A DNA stretch of 64,000 nt, taken from NCBI RefSeq assembly GCF_036898095.1, contig NC_090746.1, positions 59,802,419-59,866,418 of the forward strand. The letters are read 5' to 3'. The position numbers and the translations under genes were made by a program. The notes beneath the pieces were generated by a model. That model had not been told where the DNA came from and made no database searches. It saw only the letters and a list, made by a program, of their open reading frames with translations. Source of the stretch: Palaemon carinicauda. Its lineage: Eukaryota; Arthropoda; Malacostraca; Decapoda; Palaemonidae. Every line of letters starts with the position of its first letter. The first letter of the stretch is position 1. Below are positions 32,651-45,653 of this stretch, in pieces.

Positions 32651-34690
32651 GTCCTTCCTAACTTACAAAAACAATATTAATGATTGCAGCTGGCCAATGA
32701 GAGAAGAGATAAATAATTAATCAAGAATAGTAAACGTGACAAAGTAGGTGCAGGATAAGTATGTATCAGTAATGAGTCGGGTGTTGTTATGTCTATGGTT
32801 AGCTACGCATCGCCTAACTCGTTGGCGCGGACCTCAGTAAGTTTGTACTCCTTACCCTCTCCATACTATATCATATACTAGCCTAGTAAGATGGCCTCTG
32901 ATAGGCCTACCATAGCGAGAGATGATTAGGCAAATGCTAGGGCTTACATTTTGTAGGTTAGCCTACCCTACCGTTCAATACTAGACCATCGTGGGATTGG
33001 TATCCTGATAACTAAGGATTCTGGTGTGTGTTTTGCACTGCGATGAATAGCATAAACTTATATAAATATAAATAGGCACGTGACAAAAGGGCGATATGTA
33101 GGTTTACCTGAAGGTCCCTGTGTTCGGCAACAACATTTTCACTGCTCCACCTTACAGCCATGGCCTCTCTTCCAGATAATCAGTAATATAACTATTTCAT
33201 AACCGGCTGTGAGAAAGCTGATGTACAAATTCTATTTCATGGTGAACGTAGACTAAGTGACGCGCTGTAAACAACAAAGAAGGTAACAATACGTAGATGT
33301 TTATAAGACAGTCAGACTGATACTTTACGCAGAACCAGATATTTTCTTGCTCTCGGCCCCTCAAGAACTTATACATCCGTAAGGGAGCTATTAGTTTAAA
33401 TAAATTTTCAATATTTTAACATTTTTTTCTCAAATTGTGGTTTATCCTAATATCCCACTCTAGCAAGACGGCATTCTTTCTTTAATTATAATCTAAATAA
33501 TTCGTATCTCACAACATGTTGTATTGTAATGAATTATATAAGGAGTATAGACAATGTAAACTTGCATTTAAACGAAACGCTTCCTTGTGTAAACTAGTTT
33601 GCTTTGACATGAAGAATTGTTTTCATCAGGGTTATTCTGACTAAAATAAAAGGGAGATGGAGAATAAAACCAAACCCAATGATATTAATTTTGTGTTCCT
33701 TCCATATTATATTGACTTACTAAAGAGTAAGGAATGCCACAGCCCCGCCCCTCCCTCCGCAAAAAACAAAGAAAGAAAAAAATAACAATCGTGGTCCATA
33801 GTACACCTGACCTTAGTTTACCAAGTTTGAAAAACAAAATATTAAACACTGATGTCATATTGAAAAATGAGGGCTTAACTAATTCATAATACGAGTGTGG
33901 GTATTTTTTACGGATAAACCCATTGGTAAACGTGACATGCTGTATGGAAATGAGAACAAGTAGTTTGATGTAATGTAAATAAGCCTTATAGCTATCATCA
34001 TCAGTGGTGAGGGAAACTAAAACTAATTATTATAGTTAACGATATAAAAATCACAAAATATGAGTCCACAATGAGAAACTATATAAATATAAAATGCATT
34101 GGTTATTTAAAAGGAGAAAGCAAAACAATAGCAATGTGATAAGAAAAGAAAAACACCATTAGCCACTGATGTTTTAAGAGAGTTTTTAACGTTTTATTTT
34201 TCATAAACCTTTTGCTCAGCAATGTAAGAATTGAAAAGCCCATCCCCTTAAAAACAAAATTCAATTAATTTTCATTTAAATTTGCCTTGGCACTTAAGGT
34301 ACTGAACATGGATTCAAACCAGTGCTTTTTATTTTATTTAGATAAAGGAGAACTAGATCATCTTAATTGAACATTGCTGTTAACTGAGATTGGGATTATC
34401 AACAGAATGAACTGAAAGCCATTTTCGAAATTCAAGAAAATTACGAATACAACGAAATCAGTCATATTTGCTTACAATAAAAACTTGTGCATAACTATTG
34501 TTTGAATGCACAAACCCCTCGATAAATTGGCGGATTGAGTGTATGTAAAAAATAAAAAAACAAATATTTTATTGTTTATTGGAAGCGTCTTTCTGTGTAG
34601 GTACAGTGTAGCCTACGTACTACATAAACTGGCAATAAGTCTGGGGAAATTTATGTATAGAGGGTTTCCTATTTTATGCCGCATTATGTA
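32651..34690. other. AT-rich intergenic DNA
   Basis: Two kilobases without a supported gene, RNA or recognisable repeat on either strand. Confidence 0.5.
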
Positions 34691-34699
34691 AATTAAAGA

Positions 34700-35430
34700 A
34701 GCAATTACTAGCTTGGGCTTAAGATAGAAAGAAGAAAGACAGAGATGATGAGAACGGATTATATAAGGGAAGATGAAATATTATTGGAAGGAGAAAAAGG
34801 TTAACGAGTTGGAATCATTTAAATATTTAGGAGCTATGATCACTAAATATGGGATCTTTAGAATTTGAAGTTAAGTGAAAGTTTGAATAAAGGAAATCAG
34901 ACAATGGCTAGGGTTAAGTAAAATATAGAAATCAAATCGCCTGAAATTACTTATAAAAATCAGGCTACATATCAGTTTAGTGAGATAGGTGTTACTCTGT
35001 GGACATGGGTCATGGTATGACAATGAAACAATATCCAACAGATTTTTGTAGATTTGAGAACAAAGCCCTCAGAAGAATGTTGGGAGTTGAATGGCAGGGC
35101 AGGATTAGAAATTAAACCATAAGAGAAATTACTCAAATGCCATATGTGGATGAGATCACGGTGAGGGGTAGATTGAGATGGCTTGTACTCCCCCCAAGAG
35201 AGATTAGTTCACCAAACTCTCAACTGGGCTCCACAAGGCACTAGAAGGTTTGGAAGACCCAGGGCTACACGGCTAAGGACTATGAAGCATGAAGTTGAAG
35301 ATGGTGAATGTAGAAGTTCTGATTTAAAACCTCAAGATAGAGACGACTGGCTAAATCTAACCGAGGCCCTTTGCGTCAATAGGCGCAGGAATAGATGCTG
35401 CTGCTGCTGTAGTTGATGATTATAATGATG
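34700..35430 (+). pseudogene. RTE-like LINE ORF2 C-terminal remnant
   Basis: Plus-strand pieces in shifting frames read SFKYLGAMI, then GLNKGNQTMARVK, LRRMLGVEW, RGRLRWL and, from 35183, RRFGRPRATRLRTMKHEVED and DRDDWLNLTEALCVNRRRNR. These follow the order of the RTE-clade end: FKYLGS, LYG.E.W, RWLGH, GRPK..W and ALC....... Many stops. 5'-truncated fossil. Confidence 0.7.
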
Positions 35431-35486
35431 AGCATGTAGTTTTGATTCATAGTTTTAAAATCAGTAGGACAAGAATACAGCATAAA

Positions 35487-36254
35487 TCAATTATTATTAT
35501 TATTATTATTATTATTAGCCAAGCTACAACCCTAGTTGGAAAAGCAAGATGCTATAAGCCCAAGGGCTCCAATAGGAAAAAATAGCCCAGTGAGGAAAGG
35601 AAATAAATAAATGATGAGAATAAATTAACAATATATCATTCTAAAAACAGTAACAGTGTCAAAGCAGATATGTCCTATATAAACTATTAACAACGTCAAA
35701 AACAGATATGTCATATATAAACTATAAAAAGACTCATGTCAGCCTGGTCAACATAAAAACATTTGCTCCAACTTTGAACTTTTGAAGTTCTACTGATTCA
35801 ACTACCCGATTAGGAAGATCATTCCACAACTTGGTAACAGCTGGAATAAAACTTCTAGAATACTGTGTAGTATTGAGCCTCATGATGGAGAAGGCCTGGC
35901 TATTAGAATTAACTCCCTGCATATAATATTACGAACAGGATAGAATTATCCAGGGAGATCTGCATGTAAAGGATGGTCAGAGTTATGAAAAATCTTATGC
36001 CACATGCATAATGAACTAATTGAACGACGGTGCCAAAGATTAATATCTAGATCAAGAATAAGAAATTTAATAGACCGTAAGTTTCTGTCCAACAAATCAA
36101 GATGAGAATCAGCAGCTGAACACCAGACAGGAGAACAATACTCAAAACAAGGTAGAATGAAAGAATTGAAACACTTCTTCAGAATAGATTGATCACCGAA
36201 AATCTTGTAAGACTTTCTCAATAAGCCAATGTTTTGTGCAATTGAAGAGGACAC
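35487..36254 (-). pseudogene. LINE 3' part, copy 2, with (AAT)n tail
   Basis: A minus-strand frame (35946-36254) has IAQNIGLLRKSYKIFGDQSI and SFILPCFEYCSPVWCSAADS, the thumb region of non-LTR RT. A second frame (35734-35922) ends SFIPAVTKLWNDLPNRVVES...MLTRLT. The tail at 35492-35516 is (TTA)n on the plus strand. A frame change and 5' truncation are present. Same family as 31056 and 63370; CR1/Jockey-like by motif, clade not certain. Confidence 0.8.
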
Positions 36255-36977
36255 AGACCTAATGTGTTTTTCAAAAGTAAATTTCGCTGGTAAAAAAATG
36301 TTTTACTGGGTGTTTATTATTCTGTGAATATATTAGAGGGGGTAATTGAATTAAAACCTCTTAAAATGAGACAATTGCTTTTGCAAAATAGTGTAAAATA
36401 TAGCATCAAGTAGAAAAAGTCGAATGAAGCGCAAACTACATTACCACTGCAATGAGGTGAGCCGTTTTAAACGTTGTCTCCTATTTTAATACTACTTTTG
36501 GGTAAGAGCATTATTTTTGTCTCATTTTTGACTACCTAATACCTAGTTCATAGGATCTATAAGTATAATGATTCATCCAGAACTATATATATGATATTCA
36601 AAGGGAAAAATTCTTGGGGTGAATGTAGTTTGCTGGGTAACCAAAAATGTGGTAGTCTTAGGGGGATGTATTTCAGCTGGTAGTTAAGTAGGTGAGGATA
36701 TGGCTCCTAGGTTAGGTAATGTGGAGGAATCTGAAGTTAGTTGATGTTCTTGTATTTTTTTCCCAAGTAAAATTTTTTTAAAAAGTCTGTTTCAATGAAA
36801 GGCAGAGGCTCCAAACTATGTAAATTAACAAATATACCCAATAACTATAACTTTGGTGAAATCAAAATAATTGGTGCAAACCCGAGTCTTTATAGCCGGT
36901 TGGGACGAATCGGGTCTGTAATTAATATAATGGTAAATTTTTACTACAGCACGTTACTAATGAAGAAAATAGGGTTT
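36255..36977. other. Intergenic DNA
   Basis: AT-rich, no supported gene. The plus-strand frame at 36795 lacks recognisable motifs. Confidence 0.45.
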
Positions 36978-37146
36978 CATTGTAGTGTATTACAGGGCAA
37001 TGTAACCTAGGAAAACAACTACTATTTCTTATAGAAAAAATTACGCTCTCTTCGAAAATGACACTCGTTCCCGTCGCAAATGAATAGTTTCAGAAATATA
37101 TATACATCTATATCCTCCGATAATGGGGGACCCCCAGTGGGAACTC
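36978..37146. repeat. Dispersed ~170-bp repeat, copy 2
   Basis: Same orientation and about 90% identity to 31593-31757 by eye, with one extra (ATA) and small indels. Confidence 0.85.
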
Positions 37147-38097
37147 GGGGTTTTGGGTGGGGAAAACATACTTGGGAATCGATATATAAACGTAAAACAA
37201 GCCTTTTCTTCTCTATACATTACCTTCTTGAAATTATAATAACCGGAGGAAAATACAAAACAGTATATCTGGATAAACTTTGGAGGCGCCGTTGCAAAGA
37301 TTGTATCATGAAAAAATACAGTAACCAGTGCTGCCAACGTCCGATGTAGATCAAATGTTATTTTGTGACCTGTCATACTACTAGGCTAGGTTAGGTGGGT
37401 TTGTTAGGTTCTGTGCCCTTTTTGTACTTTTTATATATTGAATAAAACTTATATGGAGAAATTATTCAAAATACGTATGGAAATATCTATCATTACTATC
37501 GTTAGTAATTTCAGCGTGCCGTTGGTAACTCTGTGTACCATACGTACAACGTTGGTAACGCTGTGTATTAATGGTAACGTTGCTAATGTTATCGTTCGCA
37601 GTACATTCGTAAGAGAAGTGACACCGTGCAACTTAAAGTTAGCCGAATTGGTTGATCTGTTTGTTTCCGATTGAAATGAACATCAAATTTGTTTAAATCA
37701 CGTTATTTACTATAGGAAAACATATATTTTCTGTTCGAAATCTCACCCTGTAATACAATACAAAATTACCGAAAATAGGTTGTGTTCTTGGTAGATTTAT
37801 AGGTACTTTGAACTGTTTTGATGCAGATAATGGGGGAAACCCTTATCTTTCAAACTTTAGAGGTTTGACAATTCCAAAAGGTATGACTGAAAACCACATT
37901 TTAAAATGGAAACAAATATAGGAACACCAATTAGCCCAATGTTTCCCACCTAGGAGCTGTTTCCTTACCCACCACGGAACTGCAGGAACCTGCACCCCTC
38001 CCTTAGATCACCATATCCTTAGCTTACCCCATGAATATATCTCGACCCTGTGGTTGCTTCCCAACCAGATTTATACCTGGCAAGATAACACATAATC
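37147..38097. other. Intergenic DNA before C2
   Basis: No supported gene. Around 37500-37580 there are short internal repeats (GTTGGTAAC.CTGTGTA). A GGCTAGGTTAGG motif at 37383 is too short to call telomeric. Confidence 0.45.
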
Positions 38098-38654
38098 ATG
38101 TTTTTAAATATTAAACTTAGCCGGTGAATATATAATAGCTGACGTCTCCGACGGCTCGACAGATTCCAAGAACTCGCGAGCGATCGCCGTGAAGGTTGCG
38201 GGTGTGACCACCAGCGCCAACTATCGGCCAGATACCGCATATACTTGTCAACATCTCCAGTTCTTCTCTGTCGGTCTTGTCGACAAGTTGGTTCCGCTCG
38301 CTTTATGACCTCGAGTTTTCTACCGAATTGGTGAAGTACTTGGTTTTGGTTTTATTTCTTTCGCCGTGTTGGATTATTCAATACTATCTTCAAAAGAAAT
38401 GCTTTTGAAAGGAGAGGAAAAGTGTTTTGCCCTTGCTTTTTTTAATCTCTGGTTTTTCCATAGAGAAAAGATGGCCGACCCTTCCCTCAGTGTACGGAAG
38501 TGTGTTTAAGGCTTTTAGTAATTATTTTATCACTTTATAAATTATTGTTGATATTTATAGATTTTCCTCTATATATTTTATATCTCACCCGCCTTTATTA
38601 GGCCTCTTCGATTAGCTTTCCATTTATACTAAACATCAAGATAAATTTTATGTT

Positions 38655-39180
38655 TTCAATATTTAACTTAGCCGGTGATTATATAGCTGCAACTCTGTTG
38701 CCCGACAGACAACTCTACGGTAAAAACTTGCCAGCGATCGCTACACAGGTTGCGGGTGTGCCCAACAGCGCCATCTGTCGTCCAGATACCCAGTACTCAA
38801 TGTAAACAAAGACTCAATTTTCTCTCTGTCGAGCTATCGACAAGACGTACTTACTCGCTGTTGCTAAACTGGAGTTTTTTCACAACTAATTGGTGAAGTA
38901 CTTTATTCTAGTTTTGAGCTTTCGCTATGCAGGTGTTTTATCTTCATCTTAAATCTTGAACTCGTTTTGGATAGATTTAATTATGGTGACAAAGAGAGTA
39001 TGGACTTTCTTTCATTTTTAAATGGCCGACCCTTCCCTTAGACGGAAGTGTGTTTAGGCTTTTAGTAATTATATCACGTTATAGATTTTCCTCTATATAT
39101 TTTATATCTCTCCGCCTTTATTAGGCCTCTTCGATTAACTTTCCATTTATTATAAACATATAAAAATAATTTTAATGTTT
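38655..39180 (+). repeat. Second, related C-type 5' end inside C2
   Basis: This repeats the end-plus-leader structure of 38098-38650 but with subfamily differences (TATATAGCTGCAACTCTGTTG, CAGCGCCATCTGTCGTCCAG). Shared leader blocks GGCCGACCCTTCCCT, CTTTTAGTAATTAT and TTTATTAGGCCTCTTCGATT occur at 38470-38630 and 39020-39150. No matching 3' end of this subfamily is found at the right side. Confidence 0.8.
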
Positions 39181-40055
39181 TGTTTATATAGACCTTTCCT
39201 GAGAGTAGGCGGTCCTAACTTGGAAACCGAAGTTAATCAACGTTGAGCCCTTTATATCGTAATTAGCTTTTAAAGAGCTAAGGATTTAAAACTTTTTAAA
39301 TGTAATATTTTATGAAAGAATTTCTTTGATAGTCTTCGTACTGTTTTCAAAGATGAACTAACGTTTAGTTTATTTATGCTACGCAGTTGTTGACGTTCAG
39401 GACGTTCAACATGCGCTCTATCGTTACGATAGAGAGAGAGTGTATCACGGTTTCACTTTGCAGTAAGAGTAAATCGATTCTGACGTTTTGTTCATTCTTT
39501 CTTAGCTTAAATGTTTTAAATTCTATTTTAAAGGAACTTTTTAATTGAAAAACCTTTCAGTTTTTTCCTTTAGTCAAATAACATGTTTTTTTGACGAAAT
39601 ATAATTGGGCTCTTCTCTTAGGTGCGAAATCAAGAGAGAAAGAGAGAGAGAGATAGAGACGGAGGGAGAGAGAGGAGAGAAAACGTTCCGTTCAAGCGGG
39701 TAACGTTGTTCTCGAGTTACTCTCGTCCCTAGTCGCTGTACGGGGAGGAAGGATAAAACGTTTTAGTTTTTTATTCTCGTCCCCAGGCTATGTGCGGTGA
39801 GAGATTGAAAACGTAGTTATATGAACTAGTGTTTAGTCTCTTTCCCAGCCACTGATTTTTTTATCTTAAAATATGTTTTCTGTTTTTTGCTGGTATTAAT
39901 GAGCTTGCATTATACGACTGATTTCGCAATTACTACCTTTTAATGAAGGGTAGAATTGCGTGTTTCAGGTAGAAATCAGTAAAAGTTTCGATTTCAGTGA
40001 AATAAGTGCAAAACAGAAATTCGAAGTGATAAAGTGATATGCGCAAAGTGTTACA

Positions 40056-40310
40056 GTGTTGCGTCCGAGGGTTCGTCTGTTCGTGCCTGTCGTTCACCTA
40101 GTCCGAGACCTCTTACATGCTCCCAAGCCCAGGGGAGAAGTAATGTCAAACGACTTATGGGTTCGAGAGGCCTTGACCAACGAACAGACGTCTAGCCATG
40201 AGACGCTCCAAGATTTTATGGTCGGCTTCAGAGCTAGACCATCTCCTGTTAGGAGTTTTTTCGAGCGTTTGAAGTTTTTTATTTGTTGGATTGGTCCCTG
40301 GGAGCCTTAA
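40056..40310 (+). pseudogene. Gag N-terminus of C2, truncated
   Basis: The frame has HLVRDLLHAPKPRGEVMSND and PSPVRSFFERLKFF, matching the start of C1 Gag. It ends within 85 codons, and RT begins by 40498, so most of gag is missing. A (GA)n tract is at 39630-39682 in the leader. Confidence 0.6.
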
Positions 40311-40497
40311 GTAAGAAGGTCTCTCCAGCTGTCAATGTATTGCTGTACAATTATGTCATGCATGAACAAGGCTATCAGGGATGGCTCCAATGATCTGACA
40401 GCCACGTTCACTGCAGGAACAAGGCTATCAGGGATGGCTCCAATGATCTGGCAGCCACGTTCACTGCAGGAGTACTTAAGATGTAAGTGCGCTCAAT

Positions 40498-41046
40498 GTG
40501 TTCATTGTCAAGACAAACTTCACGATGAAGACTACCAAATCTGTCTTGGCAGCAGTAAGGGAAGGCGACTGGATGGTCTCTCTCGACCTTCAGGATGCAT
40601 ACTTCCACATCCCGATTCATCCAAACTTTCAACAACATCTGAGGTTTGTGGACGGGAAAGTAATGTACCAATTTCGAGCACTGTTCTTCGGCCTCATTCC
40701 TGCTCCTCTTGTTTTTACAAGGCCCTTGCAAAATGTAGCAAGCTTTCTATTTTTTTTGAGGATTCAGAGCCTCCCTTTATTTTGACGACTGGCTAATCAG
40801 GGCGTCGTCATTATATCGCTGTCTGGAGAGCCTCTAATGGACATTAGACCTAACCAAGGAGCTAGGTCTCATAGTGAACGTAGAGAAGTCGTAACTTACA
40901 GTACCCCATCCCAGACTATTCTTTATTTGGGAATGGAGATACAGTGTCTGATTTTTCGGGCCTTTTCGTCTCCCACAAGAATGGAACAAGCTCTGTTAAA
41001 AGTCCTTCACTTGCAAGAGAAAAACAGTTGCTCTGTAAGAGTTTGA
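40498..41046 (+). pseudogene. Reverse transcriptase of C2
   Basis: MKTTKSVLAAVREGD, VSLDLQDAYFHIPIHPNF, QFRALFFGLIPAPLVFTR lie in one frame (40498-40785). A YFDDWLI reading follows in another near 40780. LTKELGLIVNVEKS and TILYLGMEIQCLIFRAFSSP follow in a third. Palm motifs A and C are both recognisable, but the frame breaks at least twice. The sequence before motif A is missing. Confidence 0.75.
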
Positions 41047-41108
41047 ACTAGCCTCGTGGGAACTCTTTCATCGCTGGAGTAGTTTATCTCTCTGGGGAGA
41101 CTCAACCT

Positions 41109-42350
41109 ATGCCCTCTCCAATTTCACCTAAACCATTGGAACAAGGAGAAGGTCTTAGAGAGTATCTCTTTCCCAATCTCCAACTCAGTCTAGACATGTC
41201 TGACTTGGTGGGACAGCAACATCAGACTTCGAGAAGGTCTTTCTCTTGCGATCAAGAACCCAAACCATGTGTTGTATTCAGATGCATCGGATTTGGGTTA
41301 GGGAGCTCCACTGGACAGTCTGGAATGATCGGGTCTTTGATCCACGGATCAGAAGGAACTCCATTTAAGGCAAGTAACATCTCTCCTTTGGCGAGATTTG
41401 TGCAAGGAAAAATGAATGTCTTGGCGGACTGCCTCAGCAGAAGAGGACAAGTCATCTCCATGGAGTGGACGTTGCATAAGACTGTGTGCGAGAAGCTATG
41501 GATGACATGGGGTCAACCCACCATAGATCTTTTTGCGACTTCACTGACAAAGAGGCTCTCGACTTACTGCTTTCCAGTTCCAGATCCAGAGGCAGCCCAC
41601 ATAGACGCTTTCCTGCTGGACTGGTCTCACCTGGACGTTTATGCCTTTCCACCTTTCAAGATCCTAAACAAGGTGCTGCAGAAGTTCACCTCTCACGAAG
41701 GGACCAGGTTGACATTGGTTGCTCCACTCTGGCCCGCGAGAGAGTGGTTCACAGAGGTACTTCTATGGCTGGTAGACGTTCCAAGAAGTCTGCAGTTACG
41801 GATGGATCTCTTGCGACAGCCTCACGTAAAGAGATTTCATCAAAGCCTCCCCACGCTTCGTCTAACTGCCTTCAGACTATCGAAAGACTCTCTTGAGCTC
41901 GAGGGTTTTCGAAGGAGGCAGCTAGAGCGATCGCGAGGGCTAGAAGATCCTCTACCATCAGGATCTATCAGTCGAAATGGGAGGTATTTAGAGCCTGGTG
42001 CAAGTCCTCCTCTATTTCCTCTTCCAAGTGCCTCTGTAGCGCAGATTGCGGATTTTCTGCCTTATCTGAGAAACGGTCGCTCCCTCTCTGCATCCACCAT
42101 TAAAGGCTACAGAAGCATGTTAGCTTCTGTTTTCAGGCATAAGGGTTTGGATCTTTCTAATAACAAAGATCTCCAAGACCTGCTTAAGTCTTTCGAGACT
42201 TCCAAGGAGCGTCATATTTCGACTCCTGCTTGGAACTTGGACGTGGTCCTACAGTTCCTTATGTCAGACAGGTTTGAACCATTAAATTCAGCCTCCCTGA
42301 AGGATCTTACCCTCAAGACACTTTTTTTTGGTGAGCTTGGCTTCGGCTAA
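41109..42350 (+). pseudogene. RNase H to recombinase N-terminus of C2
   Basis: A 413-codon open frame. Its first 80 residues are out of frame with RNase H (a YSDASDLG reading sits in another frame at about 41278). It then carries GKMNVLADCLSRRGQV, the block IDLFATSLTKRLSTYCFPVP and VYAFPPFKILNKVLQKF, LVAPLWPAREWF, and the recombinase core-binding part SASTIKGYRSMLASVFRHKG. The frame ends at SLKDLTLKTLFFGELGFG, just before box I. A poly-T insertion appears to cause the shift. Confidence 0.75.
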
Positions 42351-42950
42351 AAGGGTTAGTGAGATACATGCTTTTAGCAAGAACATCGGCTTCTCCGCTA
42401 ATAAAGCAGTATGCGCTCTTCAACTTTTTTTTTTTTTTTTGGCCAAGAATGAACTTCCGTCTCGTCCTTGGCCTAAATCATTTGAAATCCCCAGTCTTTC
42501 TGAGATTGTGGGGAATGAAGTTGAAAGAGTGCTGTGCCCCGTTAGAGCTCTTAAATTTTGTTTATCCAGAACTAAACCGCGACGAGGTTGTTCAGAGGCT
42601 TTATGGTGCTCCGTTAAAAAGCCCTCTTTGCCCATGTCTAAGAATGCGTGGTCTTATTTTATTAGACTTTTGATTCGGGAGGCACACTCTCAATTAAGTG
42701 AGAAGGATCATAATTTACTTAAAGTCAAGGCTCATGAAGTTAGAGCGATAGCAACTTCTGTAGCGTTTAAGCAAAATAGACCCATTAAAAGTACTGTATT
42801 ATGGACGCGACCTTTTGGAGAGGCAAGTCGGTTTTCGCTTCATATTACTTGAAAGATGTCCAGACTCTTTATGAGGACTGCTACACACTGGGACCATTCG
42901 TAGCAGCGAGTGCAGTAGTGGGTGAAGGCTCTACCACTACATTCCCTTAA
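42328..42950 (+). pseudogene. Recombinase catalytic part of C2
   Basis: The frame starts VSLASAKRVSEIHAFS, box I with the first Arg, and continues with CPVRALKFCLSRT, then VKAHEVRAIATSVAFKQ, box II with His and Arg intact. It is shifted afterwards: the W/Tyr region (AFLERQVGFRFILLE-type, SYYLKDVQTLYEDCYTLGPF) is in the next frame. The poly-T tract at about 42424-42440 lies within the frame. Confidence 0.75.
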
Positions 42951-43339
42951 TCCCAATATCCTTTTAATCTACTCTTGAAATTTTTAATCTTATTTTGGGT
43001 TGTACGGGAGACTAAGAAGTCTTTCGCAATCTTTTTGATTTGGCGGGTGGTCAAAATATTGTTTCTTGAGAGCGCCCAGATTAAAGGTATTGATGAGGTC
43101 CTGTTATAGGGGTGTTCACCCTGGATATAGCAGCTCCTGGGAGTCTTTCAGCATCCTAAGAGGATCGCTAGGCTTCGTGAGGATAGCGGACTAATGAGGC
43201 CGAGTAATAATCAGAGTCTGCTTCCTTACCAGGTACCTATACTTAAGTCTGTTTTTGAATAGTTGTCAAAAACTCTTGAGCATATACGCTTTTATTGTAT
43301 TAATACTGGTCTCTACCCACCACCATGGGTGTGAATCAG

Positions 43340-43430
43340 CTATTATATATTCACCGGCTAAGTTTAATATTTAAAAATGATATTTTGATTATAAAATAAA
43401 TTTTTGAATATACTTACCCGGTGAATATAT
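43340..43430. repeat. Internal complementary region of C2
   Basis: TATTCACCGGCTAAGTTTAA (reverse complement of the left end) is joined to AATTTTTGAATATACTTACC (reverse complement of the right end). It pairs 38098 with 43666. Confidence 0.85.
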
Positions 43431-43666
43431 AAATTAAAGGCCCTCCCTTCCTCCCCGATAGAGACCTAGGGGACTGAGAAGAACTGGAGATGTTGACAAG
43501 TATATGCGGTATCTGGCCGATAGTCGGCGCTGGTGGTCACACCCGCAACCTTCACGGCGATCGCTCGCGAGTTTTTGGAATCTGTTGAGCCGTCGGAGAC
43601 GTCAGCTATTATATATTCACCGGGTAAGTATATTCAAAAATTTATTTTATTATCAAAATATCATTT

Positions 43667-44725
43667 TGTAAATCGTAGAACCGGCTTCATAATGGTATTT
43701 CAGACAAAGAAAAATACTTTCCCAATAAATTAAATCGATTTGACAAGTAATAAGAAAGTTTATGCTTGCCTCTTCCAACTACTGTACATACACACCTAAC
43801 TTGTGTGCTAGCGTACTGTTGACATTAGTTCAGCTGGTCATACAGTTAAGACTGAAATTGCTAAAACTGATTTAGCTACAAAATTGGGTAGTCTGAACAA
43901 GTTTTAAATGATAGAGACTGTTGGTTTTAATTGCTAACATATTTACACTTTTAACTAATATTTTAGCATCCTTTCTAGTGTTGCTGATCATATGTAGAGA
44001 AACTTTGATGGATTAACTAACTAAATCTGTTGCTTTTTATGATTGCACATTATTTTGAACATTTGGTATCACTGTCACACATTTTGTTACTATATGCTGG
44101 ATTAGATCACTGATAGTACAGTGTGAATTGTGTTTTCATTATTGCACTTTTGTTATGAACTACTATGAGATTCAGGGCCTCTGTAACACGGTTTTTTGGA
44201 CTTTGCTCCTTATCAAGGCATCGGATGTAGCTGAAAGTTGACATATGTATATTTTACAACCACACACAAATTTTTTCAGCATTTTCAATAACCTAAACCC
44301 GATAGTTTTAATTTTTATAGAGTAAAAATGATCTAGCCAACGCCATGGCCAGTGATAACGAGCCAAGAGTCAAAAACATTCATTACGTAAGCAATGTAAA
44401 CACCTTTTGACAAAATTTTGCCCCGCCCATCCACCGGACACCCATTCACCTTCCATCGGCTCTGGAACCCATAACAGTCAAGAATGGCTAGCAGGATTTG
44501 GAATTGCCCCTGTGGTTGCAAAACTGCATTTATCTTACGACTTGCAACTTTATACAGTCAAGAGAAATCCCATGGCCATATTTACTATAGCCTGAATAGG
44601 TAATTATTCAGTTTCTAGTTTAAATCCAATGTTTATGGTCTGATTTGTATTTAGCGTAATATGATTATAATACTTGTAATGTCACTCAGGCTTTTGAACA
44701 TTTCCATTAACTATTTACTATGCCA

Positions 44726-44811
<86 letters not shown>

Positions 44812-45403
44812 TTGTATGTAAACAGTCTTGATATAACTATTTTTGTTATAATGAGAATTTTGTGCTAAACTCTCCATCAGACCAACGGATCATCCGATAT
44901 AATTTTTTTTTTCTTCTTCTTAGGCCGTACGACCGTGTTGGCTATGTTTTGGGCATGACTGCATTTTGTAAATAAATCATGAATAGTTTTAGGAGTTTTA
45001 TTTGTACATCTTATGGGAATTTACAGGAGTAAATCTTTATTTGTACATCTTATGGGAATTTACAGGAGTAAAGTGAACATAATTCATTTATCCTTTAAAA
45101 TAATTACTACATGTAGCAAAACAAATTATAGTAAAGATGATAATGCAATGAAGGAATGATACCAAACTTTATCTTTAGCTTCAACATCGGCAATAACATA
45201 CCCAGTTGCCATAAATTTGTCAGCTTAATGAAATAGCCTATCATCTAATATAAAACTTAAATTCTGAGGAGGCCATGGCTTATTGCACAGTGAAAAAAAA
45301 TGACACAGACTTTATGAATGGCGGAACGATACATCAATGTGGGTGGGGTATCTGTGCTAGCGTAGTAATACTACTGTAGCAGTAGTCCCGCAACAGTAGT
45401 ATA
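43667..45403. other. Intergenic DNA with short repeats
   Basis: No gene was seen. It contains a 39-bp inverted-repeat arm at 44156-44194 (see 56826), a (GA)n tract at 44731-44812, and a tandem duplication of about 39 bp (TTTATTTGTACATCTTATGG...) at 44998-45073. Confidence 0.6.
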
Positions 45404-45653
45404 CAGTGGAACCTCTACACACGAACGTATCTACATCCGAATTTTCCAACATCCGAAGTAAAATTCGAGCAAATTTTTGACTCTACACCCGAATTTTATT
45501 TCGACACACGAAGTAAACATTACGCCATTGAGCGTCGAGTGCTCAGTTCTCTATTCTTGTGTGTATCGTGTGGTTGTCCTCTGTTTGGTCTGTTATTAAC
45601 AGTGCCTATTTTCTTCCTTTTCTCACATTTCCTTCTTGATTTTACCTATAATC

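Larger units (their letters stand above)
38098..43666 (+). mobile_element. DIRS-like element C2 with two tandem 5' ends
   Basis: The left (38125-38300) and right (43445-43620) ends are inverted copies sharing GACGTCTCCGACGGCTC, GCGAGCGATCGCCGTGAAGG and AGATACCGCATATACTTGTC. The ICR is at 43340-43430. Inside, a second C-type 5' end starts at 38655 (TTTAACTTAGCCGGTGATTA). Plus-strand remnants follow: gag start, RT, RNase H, methyltransferase-like block and recombinase. Most of gag is deleted. Confidence 0.88.

Noticed and set aside
35183..35416. 77-codon frame as a host gene
   Set aside because: It matches the order of motifs at the C-terminus of RTE-type LINEs and is continuous with frameshifted LINE sequence upstream.
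37383..37400. GGCTAGGTTAGG as telomere-like TTAGG repeat
   Set aside because: Only one or two imperfect units; no array.
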